Shown one piece after another: positions 18,012 to 27,984 of a stretch of DNA of 64,000 nt. Position numbers and translations under genes: made by a program. The notes below the pieces were generated by a model that was not told the DNA's origin, made no database searches, and worked only from the letters and a program-made list of their open reading frames with translations. How positions within the stretch are numbered: position 1 is the stretch's first letter; the number at the start of each line of letters is the position of its first letter. Origin of the DNA: Limnohabitans sp. 2KL-17 (GTDB lineage Bacteria > Pseudomonadota > Gammaproteobacteria > Burkholderiales > Burkholderiaceae_C); assembly GCF_003063415.1 (NCBI RefSeq), contig NZ_NESK01000006.1, positions 1-64,000 on the forward strand. The letters are read 5' to 3'.

Positions 18012-18058
18012 GGCTTGGCTTGGCTTGGCTTGGCTTGGCTTGGCTTGGCTTGGCTTGG
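18012..18058. repeat. (GGCTT)n microsatellite, nine copies
   Basis: Nine perfect copies of GGCTT plus a partial unit, followed by ACTTGGCTT. It lies in the 149-base divergent region between the SMP-30 gene and the XdhC gene, 40 bases before the XdhC start. Pentamer tracts of this purity slip during replication and can switch expression by changing promoter spacing or leader frames. Confidence 0.9.
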
Positions 18059-18099
18059 ACTTGGCTTGCGCATGAACACCAACACAATCGGAGAAACAC

Positions 18100-19125
18100 A
18101 TGGAAAGTCTGGATCTGCGCGTGCTGGCGGACGTGCTGTCCTGGAAACAGGCAGGCCATCGTGTCACGCTGGTCACCGTGGTGGAAACCTGGGGCAGCGC
18201 TCCCAGGCCCGCTGGTGCCTTGCTGGCGGTACGTGGGGACGGGCTGGTCAGCGGCTCCGTCTCGGGTGGTTGCGTTGAAGACGACCTGATCGCCCGCATC
18301 AAGGCGGGCGAATACGACCAGCTGACCGGCCCTTCGATGGTGGCCTACGGTGTCACCAAAGAAGAAGCCTCCCGCCTTGGCCTGCCCTGCGGCGGCACAT
18401 TGCGTCTGGTGCAAGAACCTGTGCAAAGCACCGACTGGGTCGAGCAGGTGCTGGCCCGCACCAGCGCGCACCAGCTGGTGGCGCGCACCTTGTCGATCAA
18501 GGACGGTGCCGTGCAACTGCGCGACGCTCAACGCGGCGAGGCCTTAAAATTTGACGGCCACACCCTCACCACCTTGTTTGGACCGCGTTGGCGGCTGCTG
18601 CTGATAGGCGCCGGGCAACTCAGCCAAGCCGTCGCCCAGATGGCCCTGATGCTCGATTTTGAAGTGCTGGTGTGCGACCCGCGCGAAGAGTTTGCACACG
18701 CCTTGCACATGATCGGTGTGACCCGCGTGTTGGGCATGCCCGACGACGTGGTGACAGACATCCGACCCGATGCGCACACCGCCATCGTGGCCCTGACACA
18801 CGACCCCAAGCTGGACGACATGGCCTTGATGGAAGCGCTCAATTCGGCTGCGTTCTACATCGGGGCGCTGGGGTCGCGGCGCAACCAGTCCACCCGCAAG
18901 GCGCGGCTGGCCGAACACTTTGGCCTGAGCGAGGCGGCCTTGTCACGCCTGCACGGCCCGGTGGGCCTGCACTTGGGTGCCAAAACACCGGCCGAAATCG
19001 CCATCGCCATCGTCGCTGAAATCGTGAAGGTCAAAAACACCGCGCAACAAAGTCCCGGCGAAGCCGTGGCCTTAAGCAGTCTGGCTATCGGCGACGCCCG
19101 CGACTCGGCCTGTGCAGCGGGCTAA
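18100..19125 (+). CDS. XdhC/CoxI-family molybdoenzyme maturation protein
   Basis: 341 residues. The N-terminal XdhC_CoxI domain has VETWGSAPRPAGALLAV and SGSVSGGCVEDDL. The C-terminal Rossmann domain has LLLIGAGQLSQAVAQMA, VCDPREEFA, then ALTHDPKLDD and FYIGALGSRRNQ. XdhC proteins bind molybdenum cofactor, help sulfurate it and insert it into xanthine-dehydrogenase-type enzymes. None of those enzymes is in the window. GGAG lies 7 bases before the ATG. The upstream pentamer repeat could make its expression variable. Confidence 0.87.
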   Translation: MESLDLRVLADVLSWKQAGHRVTLVTVVETWGSAPRPAGALLAVRGDGLVSGSVSGGCVEDDLIARIKAGEYDQLTGPSMVAYGVTKEEASRLGLPCGGTLRLVQEPVQSTDWVEQVLARTSAHQLVARTLSIKDGAVQLRDAQRGEALKFDGHTLTTLFGPRWRLLLIGAGQLSQAVAQMALMLDFEVLVCDPREEFAHALHMIGVTRVLGMPDDVVTDIRPDAHTAIVALTHDPKLDDMALMEALNSAAFYIGALGSRRNQSTRKARLAEHFGLSEAALSRLHGPVGLHLGAKTPAEIAIAIVAEIVKVKNTAQQSPGEAVALSSLAIGDARDSACAAG

Positions 19126-19214
19126 GCACCGCTCTTTTAAGCCGCCCTCTTTACAAACGAACAACAGGCGAGCCGCTACAGTCGATGGCGTGCCAAGCGC
19201 CAGGCGCCCATAAA

Positions 19215-19245
19215 AAAGCCCACGACACCGAAGTGCGTGGGCTTT
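19215..19245. terminator. Bidirectional intrinsic terminator
   Basis: AAAGCCCACG and CGTGGGCTTT make a 10-bp stem with an 11-base loop. It is flanked by six As on the left, which read as a T-run for amtB on the minus strand. It separates the convergent XdhC and amtB genes. Confidence 0.82.
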
Positions 19246-19307
19246 GTGATCACCCCTTGCTGGGAGGCGCTTCGTTCAAAAGCCGCCCTCCCCGGGTTTA
19301 CGCCACA

Positions 19308-20852
19308 TCAACCGTGGTAGGCCGACTCGCCGTGTGAAGAGATGTCCAGACCTTCGCGCTCTTCCTCTTCGGTGACGCGCAGACCAATGGTCAGGTCAAC
19401 GATCTTGAAGGCGACCACAGACACCAAACCCGACCAGACGATGGTCAACAGCACGGCCTTGGCCTGGGTCCACACTTGTGCAGCGATGGAGTAAGCGTCA
19501 GGCGTGATCATCGTCACCGTGACCCAGTCGCCCACGGCGCTGGGGCCGCCCAATGCTGGCGAGTTGAACACGCCGGTCAGCAAGGCACCGACGATACCGC
19601 CAACACCGTGCACACCGAACACATCCAGCGAATCGTCAGCGCCCAGCATCTTTTTCAGGCCGTTCACACCCCACAAGCATGCAAAGCCAGCCACCAGGCC
19701 GATGATCAGACCACCGCCGATACCGACGTTGCCAGCTGCGGGGGTGATGGCGACCAGGCCAGCCACAGCACCCGAAGCCGCACCCAACATGGAGGCTTTG
19801 CCGCGCATCAGGGCTTCACCCACACACCAGGCCAGCACTGCGCCTGCGGTAGCAACCAAGGTGTTGACGAAGGCCAAAGCTGCGAAGCCATTGGCTTCCA
19901 GAGCAGAGCCGGCATTGAAACCAAACCAGCCCACCCACAGCAAGGAGGCACCCACCATGGTCAATGTCAGGCTGTGAGGAGCCATGGCTTCGCGGCCATA
20001 ACCCACACGCTTGCCCACCATGAAGGCGCCGACCAAACCGGCAACCGCAGCGTTGATGTGCACCACAGTACCGCCCGCAAAATCCAGCGCACCCCATTGC
20101 CACAACAAACCGGCTTTGCTGGTCATTTCATCGGCCACTTCCTTGGAAGCGTAGGCATCAGGGCCCATCCAGAACCAGACCATGTGTGCCACGGGCAGGT
20201 AGCTGAAAGTGAACCACAGCACCATGAAGGCCAGCACAGCAGAGAACTTGATGCGCTCGGCAAAGGCGCCGACGATCAAGGCGCAAGTGATGCCTGCGAA
20301 CGTGGCCTGAAAGGCTGCGAACGAAATTTCAGGAATCACAACGCCTTTGCTGAACGTGGCTGCGTTGGCGAACGTTCCGCCCACGTTGTCCCAGATGCCC
20401 TTCATGAACAGGCGGTCAAAACCACCGATGTAGGCATTGCCTTCGGTAAAGGCCAGGCTGTAGCCGTAGATGAACCAGAGCACGGTGATCATCGAGAACG
20501 TGACCACCACCTGCATCAGCACGGACAACATGTTTTTGCTGCGAACCAGACCGCCATAAAACAGAGCCAGGCCAGGAATGACCATCAGGATCACCAAGAT
20601 GGTGGACACCATCATCCAGGCGGTATCGCCCTTGTTGGGCACCAGCACCGGCGCAGCTTCAGCAGCGGCAGGCGCAGCAGAAGGTGCAGTGGCCGGAGCC
20701 GCAGCATCGGCCGGTTTGGCCTCAGCAGGGGTTGCGGCAGCAGGGGCCGACACGGCGGCAGGTGCAGTCTGGGCGGTGGCGACAGATGCCGCACCGAACA
20801 CACCGAAACCCAAAGTCAGGCCCAAGGCCAGAGTAGCTAGTAGTTTTTTCAT
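19308..20852 (-). CDS. amtB: Ammonium transporter
   Basis: 514 residues. A signal sequence (MKKLLATLALG to ATAQT) is followed by a long Ala/Pro-rich linker (about 25-65). Eleven membrane helices follow, with Amt motifs DFAGGTVVHINAAVAGLVGA and FGVHGVGGIVGALLTGVF; the central pore histidine pair lies in VHIN and GVHG. It imports ammonium at the inner membrane and is gated by GlnK, whose gene precedes it by 23 bases. The low-complexity linker is longer than in E. coli AmtB. Confidence 0.95.
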   Translation of the reverse strand: MKKLLATLALGLTLGFGVFGAASVATAQTAPAAVSAPAAATPAEAKPADAAAPATAPSAAPAAAEAAPVLVPNKGDTAWMMVSTILVILMVIPGLALFYGGLVRSKNMLSVLMQVVVTFSMITVLWFIYGYSLAFTEGNAYIGGFDRLFMKGIWDNVGGTFANAATFSKGVVIPEISFAAFQATFAGITCALIVGAFAERIKFSAVLAFMVLWFTFSYLPVAHMVWFWMGPDAYASKEVADEMTSKAGLLWQWGALDFAGGTVVHINAAVAGLVGAFMVGKRVGYGREAMAPHSLTLTMVGASLLWVGWFGFNAGSALEANGFAALAFVNTLVATAGAVLAWCVGEALMRGKASMLGAASGAVAGLVAITPAAGNVGIGGGLIIGLVAGFACLWGVNGLKKMLGADDSLDVFGVHGVGGIVGALLTGVFNSPALGGPSAVGDWVTVTMITPDAYSIAAQVWTQAKAVLLTIVWSGLVSVVAFKIVDLTIGLRVTEEEEREGLDISSHGESAYHG

Positions 20853-20875
20853 GTTTCGACTCTCTTTCTGATCCA

Positions 20876-22001
<1,126 letters not shown>

Positions 22002-22040
22002 ACGGAACTCCAATGAAGTGAATAAAGGACACAGTCCACA

Positions 22041-22056
22041 TGCAGGGAGCGTGCCA
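22041..22056 (-). promoter_or_regulatory. Sigma-54 promoter of the porin-glnK-amtB operon
   Basis: On the minus strand TGGCACG-CTCC-CTGCA matches the -24/-12 consensus TGGCACG-N4-TTGCA, with the invariant GG and GC in place. It lies about 40 bases before the porin start. This fits RpoN-dependent, nitrogen-controlled expression. Confidence 0.75.
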
Positions 22057-22171
22057 ACTGCTTCAATGGGACCATGCGCGGGCATTTACCAGTGCTTTTC
22101 TACTCTGCGCGTGCTTGAATGGCATTCAAACAAGTTATGCATGCCACGTCAGGGTGCCAGAACACACGCCA

Positions 22172-22188
22172 TGCACCAGCATGGGGCA
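22172..22188. promoter_or_regulatory. NtrC-binding-like enhancer site
   Basis: TGCACCA-GCA-TGGGGCA matches the NtrC dyad TGCACCA-N3-TGGTGCA with one mismatch. It is about 130 bases upstream of the sigma-54 promoter, the normal enhancer distance, and just before comM on the other strand. Confidence 0.6.
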
Positions 22189-22198
22189 GGGAGAGGGT

Positions 22199-23731
22199 AT
22201 GAGTCTCAGTTTGGTGCACAGCCGTGCACTGGTCGGCCTGCAAGCGCCCGCAGTCACCGTGGAGGTGCATCTGGCCAATGGCCTGCCCAGTTTCACCTTG
22301 GTGGGGCTGGCGGATGTCGAAGTCAAAGAGGCGCGCGAACGCGTGCGCTCGGCCCTGCAAAACAGCGGCTTGGATTTTCCGCACAACAAACGCATCACGG
22401 TCAATCTGGCACCGGCCGACCTGCCCAAGGACTCGGGGCGGCTCGACTTGCCCATCGCGCTGGGCATCCTGGCCGCCAGCGGTCAAATTGACGCCAGCCA
22501 ACTGGCAGGCTACGAATTTGCAGGCGAACTGTCTTTGTCGGGCCAGTTGCGTCCGGTGCGCGGCGCGCTGGCCATGAGCTTGGCGCTGCGCCAGCAGCAG
22601 GTGCGTACCCGTCTGGTGCTGCCTCCCGGCAGCGCCGAAGAAGCCGCCCTGGTGCCCGATGCCGAAGTCTTTCGGGTCCAGCACCTGCTCGATGTGGTGC
22701 AGCAATTCTTGCCGCCATCCAACGAGCCACCGCCCGAACCCAGCGAGGGTTGGGCGCGCATGGCCCCTTCCACGCCCAGCGCACCGCCCCGCTACGCCGA
22801 TCTGGCCGACGTGAAAGGCCAGGCGGGCGTGAAAAGGGTGCTGGAAATTGCCGCCGCTGGAGGGCACTCTTTGCTGATGGTCGGCCCGCCCGGTTCGGGC
22901 AAGTCGATGCTGGCGCAGCGGTTTGCAGGCTTGCTGCCGCCCATGTCCATTGAAGAAGCGCTGGAGTCGGCCGCCATCGCCAGTCTGGCTGGTCTTTTTG
23001 ACTTGTCGCGCTGGGCGCAACGCCCGACCGGTCAGCCGCACCACTCGGCCAGCGCCGTGGCACTGGTCGGTGGCGGCTCACCGCCCCGCCCGGGCGAAAT
23101 TTCCCTGGCGCACCATGGCGTGTTGTTTTTGGATGAACTCCCGGAATTTCCAAGGGCCGCACTGGAAGCCCTGCGTGAACCCCTGGAAACCGGCACCATC
23201 ACCATCGCCAGAGCGGCCAGACGGGCCGAATTTCCGGCACGCTTTCAGTTGATCGCCGCCATGAACCCCTGCCCCTGCGGCTATCTGGGCAGTCCCCACC
23301 GGGCTTGCCGCTGCTCACCCGACCAGGTCAGCCGCTACCAGGGCAAGCTCAGCGGGCCCCTGCTGGACCGGATTGACCTGCACATTGAGGTGCCCAGTCT
23401 GCCCGCGCAAGACCTGCTGAATGCCCCGCCAGGTGAAAGTACCCACACCCTGGCGGCCCGCAGCCTGATAGCCCGCGAACGTTCGCTTAAGCGCCAGGGC
23501 TGCACCAATGCCGACCTGCAAGGCCAGGCCATCGACGCACAGGCCCGGCTGGACGACAACGCCCGAGCCTTGCTGCAAAAAGCCGCCACCCGACTGGGTT
23601 GGAGCGGCCGCAGCACCCACCGCAGCCTGAAAGTGGCCCGCACCATCGCCGATCTGGCAGGCAGCGACACCATCCAGACAGCGCATGTGGCCGAGGCGGT
23701 GCAGTACCGGCGAGTGCTCAAGGAACACTGA
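22199..23731 (+). CDS. comM: ComM/YifB-family Mg-chelatase-like helicase
   Basis: 510 residues. The N-terminal ChlI domain starts MSLSLVHSRALVGLQAP and has TVNLAPADLPKDSGRLDLP. The AAA+ core has Walker A GPPGSGKS (about 229-236), Walker B GVLFLDELPEF and NPCPCGYLG. The C-terminal domain ends HVAEAVQYRRVLKEH. ComM is a hexameric branch-migration helicase that extends strand exchange during natural transformation. The start has GGGAGAGG nearby; the frame open to 22040 is not needed. Single gene, divergent from the porin operon. Confidence 0.92.
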   Translation: MSLSLVHSRALVGLQAPAVTVEVHLANGLPSFTLVGLADVEVKEARERVRSALQNSGLDFPHNKRITVNLAPADLPKDSGRLDLPIALGILAASGQIDASQLAGYEFAGELSLSGQLRPVRGALAMSLALRQQQVRTRLVLPPGSAEEAALVPDAEVFRVQHLLDVVQQFLPPSNEPPPEPSEGWARMAPSTPSAPPRYADLADVKGQAGVKRVLEIAAAGGHSLLMVGPPGSGKSMLAQRFAGLLPPMSIEEALESAAIASLAGLFDLSRWAQRPTGQPHHSASAVALVGGGSPPRPGEISLAHHGVLFLDELPEFPRAALEALREPLETGTITIARAARRAEFPARFQLIAAMNPCPCGYLGSPHRACRCSPDQVSRYQGKLSGPLLDRIDLHIEVPSLPAQDLLNAPPGESTHTLAARSLIARERSLKRQGCTNADLQGQAIDAQARLDDNARALLQKAATRLGWSGRSTHRSLKVARTIADLAGSDTIQTAHVAEAVQYRRVLKEH

Positions 23732-23821
23732 AAGCGCCCAGTACACAAGGGCTTACATCTGAAGCTTGTTCTGGAAATTTCTTGTCAACGGCAGGCACAG
23801 CGTGGCGTTATGGGTGAACAC

Positions 23822-24202
23822 ATGTCAACCACGAGGCACCCTGTGAAAAAGACTCTTGGTATTTTGGCCATTGCACTGTCCGCTGGAGCCCTCAGCACAC
23901 ACGCTCTGGCAGGCGGCCCGCATGGGCATCCACCTCGCCACAAGATCGTGCACCAGCAACGCACTTCGGACTGGCTGGGGCCATTGATCGTTCTGGGCAT
24001 TGCAGGTGCAGCAATCAGCGCTGCCGCCAGCCCGCCCAGCTACACGCCACCGCCACAGGTGACTTATGTGAACCCTCCCGCTGTTTACGTGCCGCCACCC
24101 CAGCCCGTCGGCGCCAGTTACTTTTGCAGCTCAGTCGGGCAGTTTTATCCCTACACCGGCTATTGCCCTGAGGGCTGGCAACTGGTTTACCCCGCCCGCT
24201 GA
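23822..24202 (+). CDS. Hypothetical exported Pro/Tyr-rich protein
   Basis: 126 residues from MSTTRHPVKK (GGTGA before it; an ATG at 23810 is possible). A signal peptide to THALAGG is followed by a His-rich patch (GPHGHPPRHKIVHQQ), a hydrophobic helix (LGPLIVLGIAGAAISAAAS), a proline-rich linker, and a conserved-looking end FCSSVGQFYPYTGYCPEGW. Such small envelope proteins are common in Burkholderiales, with two cysteines that may form a disulfide. The role is unknown. Confidence 0.7.
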   Translation: MSTTRHPVKKTLGILAIALSAGALSTHALAGGPHGHPPRHKIVHQQRTSDWLGPLIVLGIAGAAISAAASPPSYTPPPQVTYVNPPAVYVPPPQPVGASYFCSSVGQFYPYTGYCPEGWQLVYPAR

Positions 24203-24219
24203 CCCGGGTTTCGTTTGCG

Positions 24220-24247
24220 CCCAAGCCGACTTTCAATCTGGCTTGGG
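24220..24247 (+). terminator. Hairpin after exported-protein gene
   Basis: CCCAAGCC and GGCTTGGG form an 8-bp stem with a 12-base loop, followed by TTAAT. It lies 18 bases after the stop. Plausible terminator with a weak T-run. Confidence 0.5.
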
Positions 24248-24404
24248 TTAATCCCGCACCCACCGAAATACCCGGCTCCTTTTGAGCGGCAGGTATGCTT
24301 TGCCGGATGCATCTCCTGGCATCTTCTGTTCAGCCCCCCTGCATTTGTTCAGCCTGCACGGCGTCTTGCACGCCAAAGCGTGGCTTTTCGGGTGACTTTG
24401 CTTT

Positions 24405-25610
24405 GTGAACGCATCGCGCTTGCCCTCCTTTTGCTTTTGGCTGTCTTTGCCCCAGCTCATCACCTGGGGCAGCGTGTTCTACACCTTCTCTTTGTTAATG
24501 ACCCCTTTGGAGGCCGCCCTGGGCATGAGCCGGGCCGAGTCGTCGTTGGCCTTCAGCCTGGCGCTGCTGGCAGAAGGCCTGATGGCTTACCTGGTCGGTC
24601 GTTGGATCGACGCCGGGCACGAGCGCGTGGTGATGAGCTTGGGATCACTCTGGGTTGGTGCGGGCTTGGTGGCGCACGGTTTTGTCGAGTCTGTTGCCGG
24701 GTTTTACGCCATGTGGGTCTGGCTGGGCCTGGGCCTGGCCGCCACGCTTTACACCCCCGCATTTGCAGTAGTCACGCGGCGATTCCCACAAGATTTTCGA
24801 CGCGCCATCATCACCCTTACTTTTTTGGGCGGGCTGGCCAGCACCGTGTTCATTCCGCTGTTTGCCTGGTGGATGGACCTGTGGGGCTGGCGACACGCGC
24901 TGTGGGCTTTGGCCGCTTTGCAGCTGTTGGTTTGCGCCCCATTGCACGGCTGGTTGCTGCGCGGTGCACCACGCACAAGCAGCCACGACAGGCCTCCAGA
25001 AGAATCGCCAAAAAGCCGACCTGTCCCAGTGCGAGAGCATCTGCGCAACACACCTTTCTGGCTGTTGGCCCTGTTCATGGTGTTGATGATGTCGGTGACG
25101 TCTGCCTTGCCCGCCCACATGATCGCGCTTTTGCAAGAGTCGGGTTTGTCACCCACCTGGGTCATCGCCATCCCGGCCGCCATGGGTGCCATTCAGGTGG
25201 TGGGGCGGCTGGTGTTGTTCGTTTTTGAGCGCCATTGGGACGTGCACACGGCCAACCGCTGGATCCCCATGTTGATCCCGGCTGGCCTGCTGGTGCTGCT
25301 GCTGGGCGGGCTCAACCCGGTCGCCTCGCTGGTGTTTGTGGTGCTCTATGGTCTGGGCAATGGCATGAACACCATCGTCAAAGGCACGGCCATGGCGCAA
25401 TACGTCAGCCAAGCGCATGTCGGACAGCTCAACGGCTTGCTGGGCATGCCGATTGCGCTGGCGCGGGCTGCAGCGCCCTTGACCCTTGGCCTGCTCTGGT
25501 CACCAGCACAGGGCTACACCCTGGCGCTGTGGTGGCTGCTGACCGCCAGCGTGTTGGGCACGGCGGCCCTGTGGATGGCCCAAAACCGGGCCATGGTTGC
25601 ACGGCGTTGA
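24405..25610 (+). CDS. MFS transporter
   Basis: 401 residues with about twelve membrane helices. The loop between helices 2 and 3 reads LVGRWIDAGHERVVM, a version of the MFS motif G-x3-D-R/K, and a central cytoplasmic loop contains SSHDRPPEESPKSRPVPVRE. The start is GTG at 24405; no better start is seen. The substrate is not evident. It ends 120 bases before the rhodanese gene, and the AT-rich gap (25619-25672) probably holds that operon's promoter. Confidence 0.82.
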   Translation: MNASRLPSFCFWLSLPQLITWGSVFYTFSLLMTPLEAALGMSRAESSLAFSLALLAEGLMAYLVGRWIDAGHERVVMSLGSLWVGAGLVAHGFVESVAGFYAMWVWLGLGLAATLYTPAFAVVTRRFPQDFRRAIITLTFLGGLASTVFIPLFAWWMDLWGWRHALWALAALQLLVCAPLHGWLLRGAPRTSSHDRPPEESPKSRPVPVREHLRNTPFWLLALFMVLMMSVTSALPAHMIALLQESGLSPTWVIAIPAAMGAIQVVGRLVLFVFERHWDVHTANRWIPMLIPAGLLVLLLGGLNPVASLVFVVLYGLGNGMNTIVKGTAMAQYVSQAHVGQLNGLLGMPIALARAAAPLTLGLLWSPAQGYTLALWWLLTASVLGTAALWMAQNRAMVARR

Positions 25611-25730
25611 CAAGCCCTGTCTTTATATTCTTACAGCATATCAAACCAACAAAATAATCGTTTGCATGTCTGAAATGAATCGTCACAATTCGGCATCTTT
25701 CCAAAAATTTCCGCCAAGGATCACCCCACC

Positions 25731-26681
25731 ATGAACCACCTCAACACCCTGCTTCTGGGCCTGGCACTGTCGGCTGCAGCCACGGCCCCTTTCGCTGCCC
25801 AGCCCCTCATGAGCCCGACCGAACTCCAAGCCAAATTGTCGGACGCCAGCGTACGCGTGATCGACATCCGTGACGCCAAGTCGTATGCAGCCAACCACAT
25901 TCCGGGTGCCATCAACGCGCCCTACGGCGCCTGGCGTGGCCCAGCCAACAACCCCGGCGAACTGCCTGAACTCCCCAAGCTGAGCGCGCTTGTGCAGAGC
26001 CTGGGCCTGACACCCATCACCCACGCCGTGGTCGTGTCCAGCGGTGCTGATGCCACCGACTTTGGCGCTTCAGCCCGGGTCTACTGGACACTCAAGGTGC
26101 TGGGGCTGAAAGAGCTGTCAGTGCTCAACGGTGGCCTCAAGGGATGGGCCCTCGCAGGTTTGCCACAGAACAACCAAGCCGTCAAAGTAGCCGCCAGCAA
26201 CTTTCAACCGCAGATTGACAAGAGCCTCGTGGCCACCAAGGAAGAGCTGGTGGCGCGTGTGAAATCAGGCGATGCCGCCTTGATCGACGCCCGCCCAGCC
26301 GAATTCTTCAAGGGCGATACCCGCCATGTGGCCGCCAGCGTGCCCGGCACATTGCAAGGTGCCGTCAATGTGGAGCACGACAAGTGGTTTGCACCCGGCA
26401 GTTCGACCTTTGTGAATGCCGATCAGGCCCAAAAAGTGGCGGCCGCCAGCCCCATTGATCCCGCCAAAGAGACGGTGTCCTTTTGCAACACTGGCCACTG
26501 GGCGGCAACCAACTGGTTTGCCATGTCCGAGGTGCTGGGCCAGAAAAATGTCAAGCTCTATGCGGGTTCGATGGTCGAGTGGTCCAAGGACCCCAACGGT
26601 CTGCCCATGGCCAACGTGCCTAGCCGCCCCAAACAACTCTTGATCGACGCCAAGTTCTGGGCCGAGAAAACCTTCAAATAA
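25731..26681 (+). CDS. Exported two-domain rhodanese (sulfurtransferase)
   Basis: 316 residues with a signal peptide MNHLNTLLLGLALSAAATA to FAAQP. Two rhodanese domains: VRVIDIRDAKSYAANHIPGA opens the first, AALIDARPAEFF the second. The second has the active-site loop SFCNTGHWAA with Cys252. The matching loop of the first (VVSSGADATDFG) lacks a cysteine, as in most tandem rhodaneses. It likely acts on thiosulfate in the periplasm. AAGGA precedes the ATG. It is followed by a YeeE gene after 9 bases. Confidence 0.9.
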   Translation: MNHLNTLLLGLALSAAATAPFAAQPLMSPTELQAKLSDASVRVIDIRDAKSYAANHIPGAINAPYGAWRGPANNPGELPELPKLSALVQSLGLTPITHAVVVSSGADATDFGASARVYWTLKVLGLKELSVLNGGLKGWALAGLPQNNQAVKVAASNFQPQIDKSLVATKEELVARVKSGDAALIDARPAEFFKGDTRHVAASVPGTLQGAVNVEHDKWFAPGSSTFVNADQAQKVAAASPIDPAKETVSFCNTGHWAATNWFAMSEVLGQKNVKLYAGSMVEWSKDPNGLPMANVPSRPKQLLIDAKFWAEKTFK

Positions 26682-26690
26682 ACTTTGGCT

Positions 26691-27764
26691 ATGAAACGCC
26701 TGCCAATGGCGGCCTTGCTGGCCGCCTTTTTCATCTTTTTAGCGCTGTCCGTGTCTATCCGCCAAGCCATGCTGATGCTGGTGGGCGTGGGCATGGGCGC
26801 AGTTTTGGCAGGTGCCCGCTTTGGCTTCACCGCCGGGTGGCGTCAGCTCATTGAGCAGCGTAACCCACAAGGTGTGAGCGGCCAGGTGCTGCTGCTGGCA
26901 CTGGCCAGTCTGGCGGCGCTGCCGCTGTTAGGACAATTTTCTGAACTGCACGCCGCTTTAGGGCCACCCAGCGTGAGCTTGCTGATCGGCGCCTTCGTGT
27001 TCGGCCTGACCATGCAGATTGCCGACGGCTGCGGCTCGGGCACCTTGTACAAGGCAGGGCTTGGCGTACCGCTCAACATGGGCATCTTGCCGCTGTTTGC
27101 TTTGGGCAGTTTTCTGGGCTCGGTGCACCTGGATGCGTGGCTGTCACTGGGTCAGACGGCGCCAGTCAGCTTCTCGGCCAGCCTGGGCACGGGCGGTGCA
27201 TTGGCACTCACGCTGGCCTTGCTGGCCGGCGTGCTGGTGACCGTGCGCTTATGGGTGGGTGCAGGCCAGACCTGGTTCAACAAACGCTGGCTCTGGGGCG
27301 CCGTGGCGCTGGCCGTGTTGGCCACCCTCAACCTGCTGTTGGCCGGGCAACCCTGGGGGGTGGTCTACGGCTTTGGCCTGTGGGCCGCCAAAGGCGCAGT
27401 GGCGCTGGGCTCGTTTGACCCGACCAGCAACGGCTTCTGGAGTCAGGCAGGCAACACGCAGCGCCTGACTCAAAGCGTTTTAATGGACGTCACCACCATC
27501 ACCAACATCGGCATTTTGGGCGGCGCTTTGTGGGTGTCGGCCAAGTCTCCTGCGGACAGCAAGCCACTGACCACACAGCAATGGGTGATCGGCTTGGTCG
27601 CCGGTTTCGTCATGGGCTACAGCTCGCGTTTGGCCTTTGGCTGCAACATTGGCGCCATGCTCAGCGGCATCTCGACCGGCAGCCTGCACGGCTGGATCTG
27701 GGTGCCCATGGCGTTTGCCGGCACCTTGATCGGCGTACGTGTGCGCCGACATTACCAATTCTGA
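26691..27764 (+). CDS. YeeE/YedE-family (TsuA-like) thiosulfate transporter
   Basis: 357 residues with around ten membrane helices. Conserved pore cysteines are seen in IADGCGSGTLY (Cys114) and AFGCNIGAML (Cys318), as in the thiosulfate importer TsuA. It probably imports thiosulfate or a related sulfur species. It is coupled with the upstream exported rhodanese and a tiny downstream gene, so a periplasmic sulfur-handling and uptake unit is likely. Confidence 0.87.
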   Translation: MKRLPMAALLAAFFIFLALSVSIRQAMLMLVGVGMGAVLAGARFGFTAGWRQLIEQRNPQGVSGQVLLLALASLAALPLLGQFSELHAALGPPSVSLLIGAFVFGLTMQIADGCGSGTLYKAGLGVPLNMGILPLFALGSFLGSVHLDAWLSLGQTAPVSFSASLGTGGALALTLALLAGVLVTVRLWVGAGQTWFNKRWLWGAVALAVLATLNLLLAGQPWGVVYGFGLWAAKGAVALGSFDPTSNGFWSQAGNTQRLTQSVLMDVTTITNIGILGGALWVSAKSPADSKPLTTQQWVIGLVAGFVMGYSSRLAFGCNIGAMLSGISTGSLHGWIWVPMAFAGTLIGVRVRRHYQF

Positions 27765-27774
27765 GGAAGGCCGC

Positions 27775-27942
27775 ATGCACAAAACACAGCAACTGCAAGC
27801 GGTTTTCTGGCTGGGCCTGGCGGCCTTTCTGGTCTGGGACTTTCAGGTTTCGGCCCCCGTGGATCTGCGCAACGAACCGCCCCTCATAGCGGCCGGTTCG
27901 GGCCAGACGAGCAGCGGTGGGCATTGCTCAATGGCCAAGTGA
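27775..27942 (+). CDS. Small single-pass membrane protein
   Basis: 55 residues from MHKTQQLQAVFWLGLAAFLV, with AGGAAGG before the ATG. One N-terminal hydrophobic helix is followed by a polar tail with one cysteine (SGGHCSMAK). It starts 10 bases after the YeeE stop and shares its operon. It may be an accessory subunit of the transporter. No family is recognised. Confidence 0.6.
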   Translation: MHKTQQLQAVFWLGLAAFLVWDFQVSAPVDLRNEPPLIAAGSGQTSSGGHCSMAK

Positions 27943-27984
27943 GGTTGCCCAGGTCGTTTGGAGCCAAGCCCATTGCAACAGTTC

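Noticed and set aside
18006-18278. GGCTT tract fusing an upstream peptide in frame with XdhC
   Set aside because: A TGA at 18073 in the xdhC frame, after the tract, blocks any such fusion whatever the repeat number.
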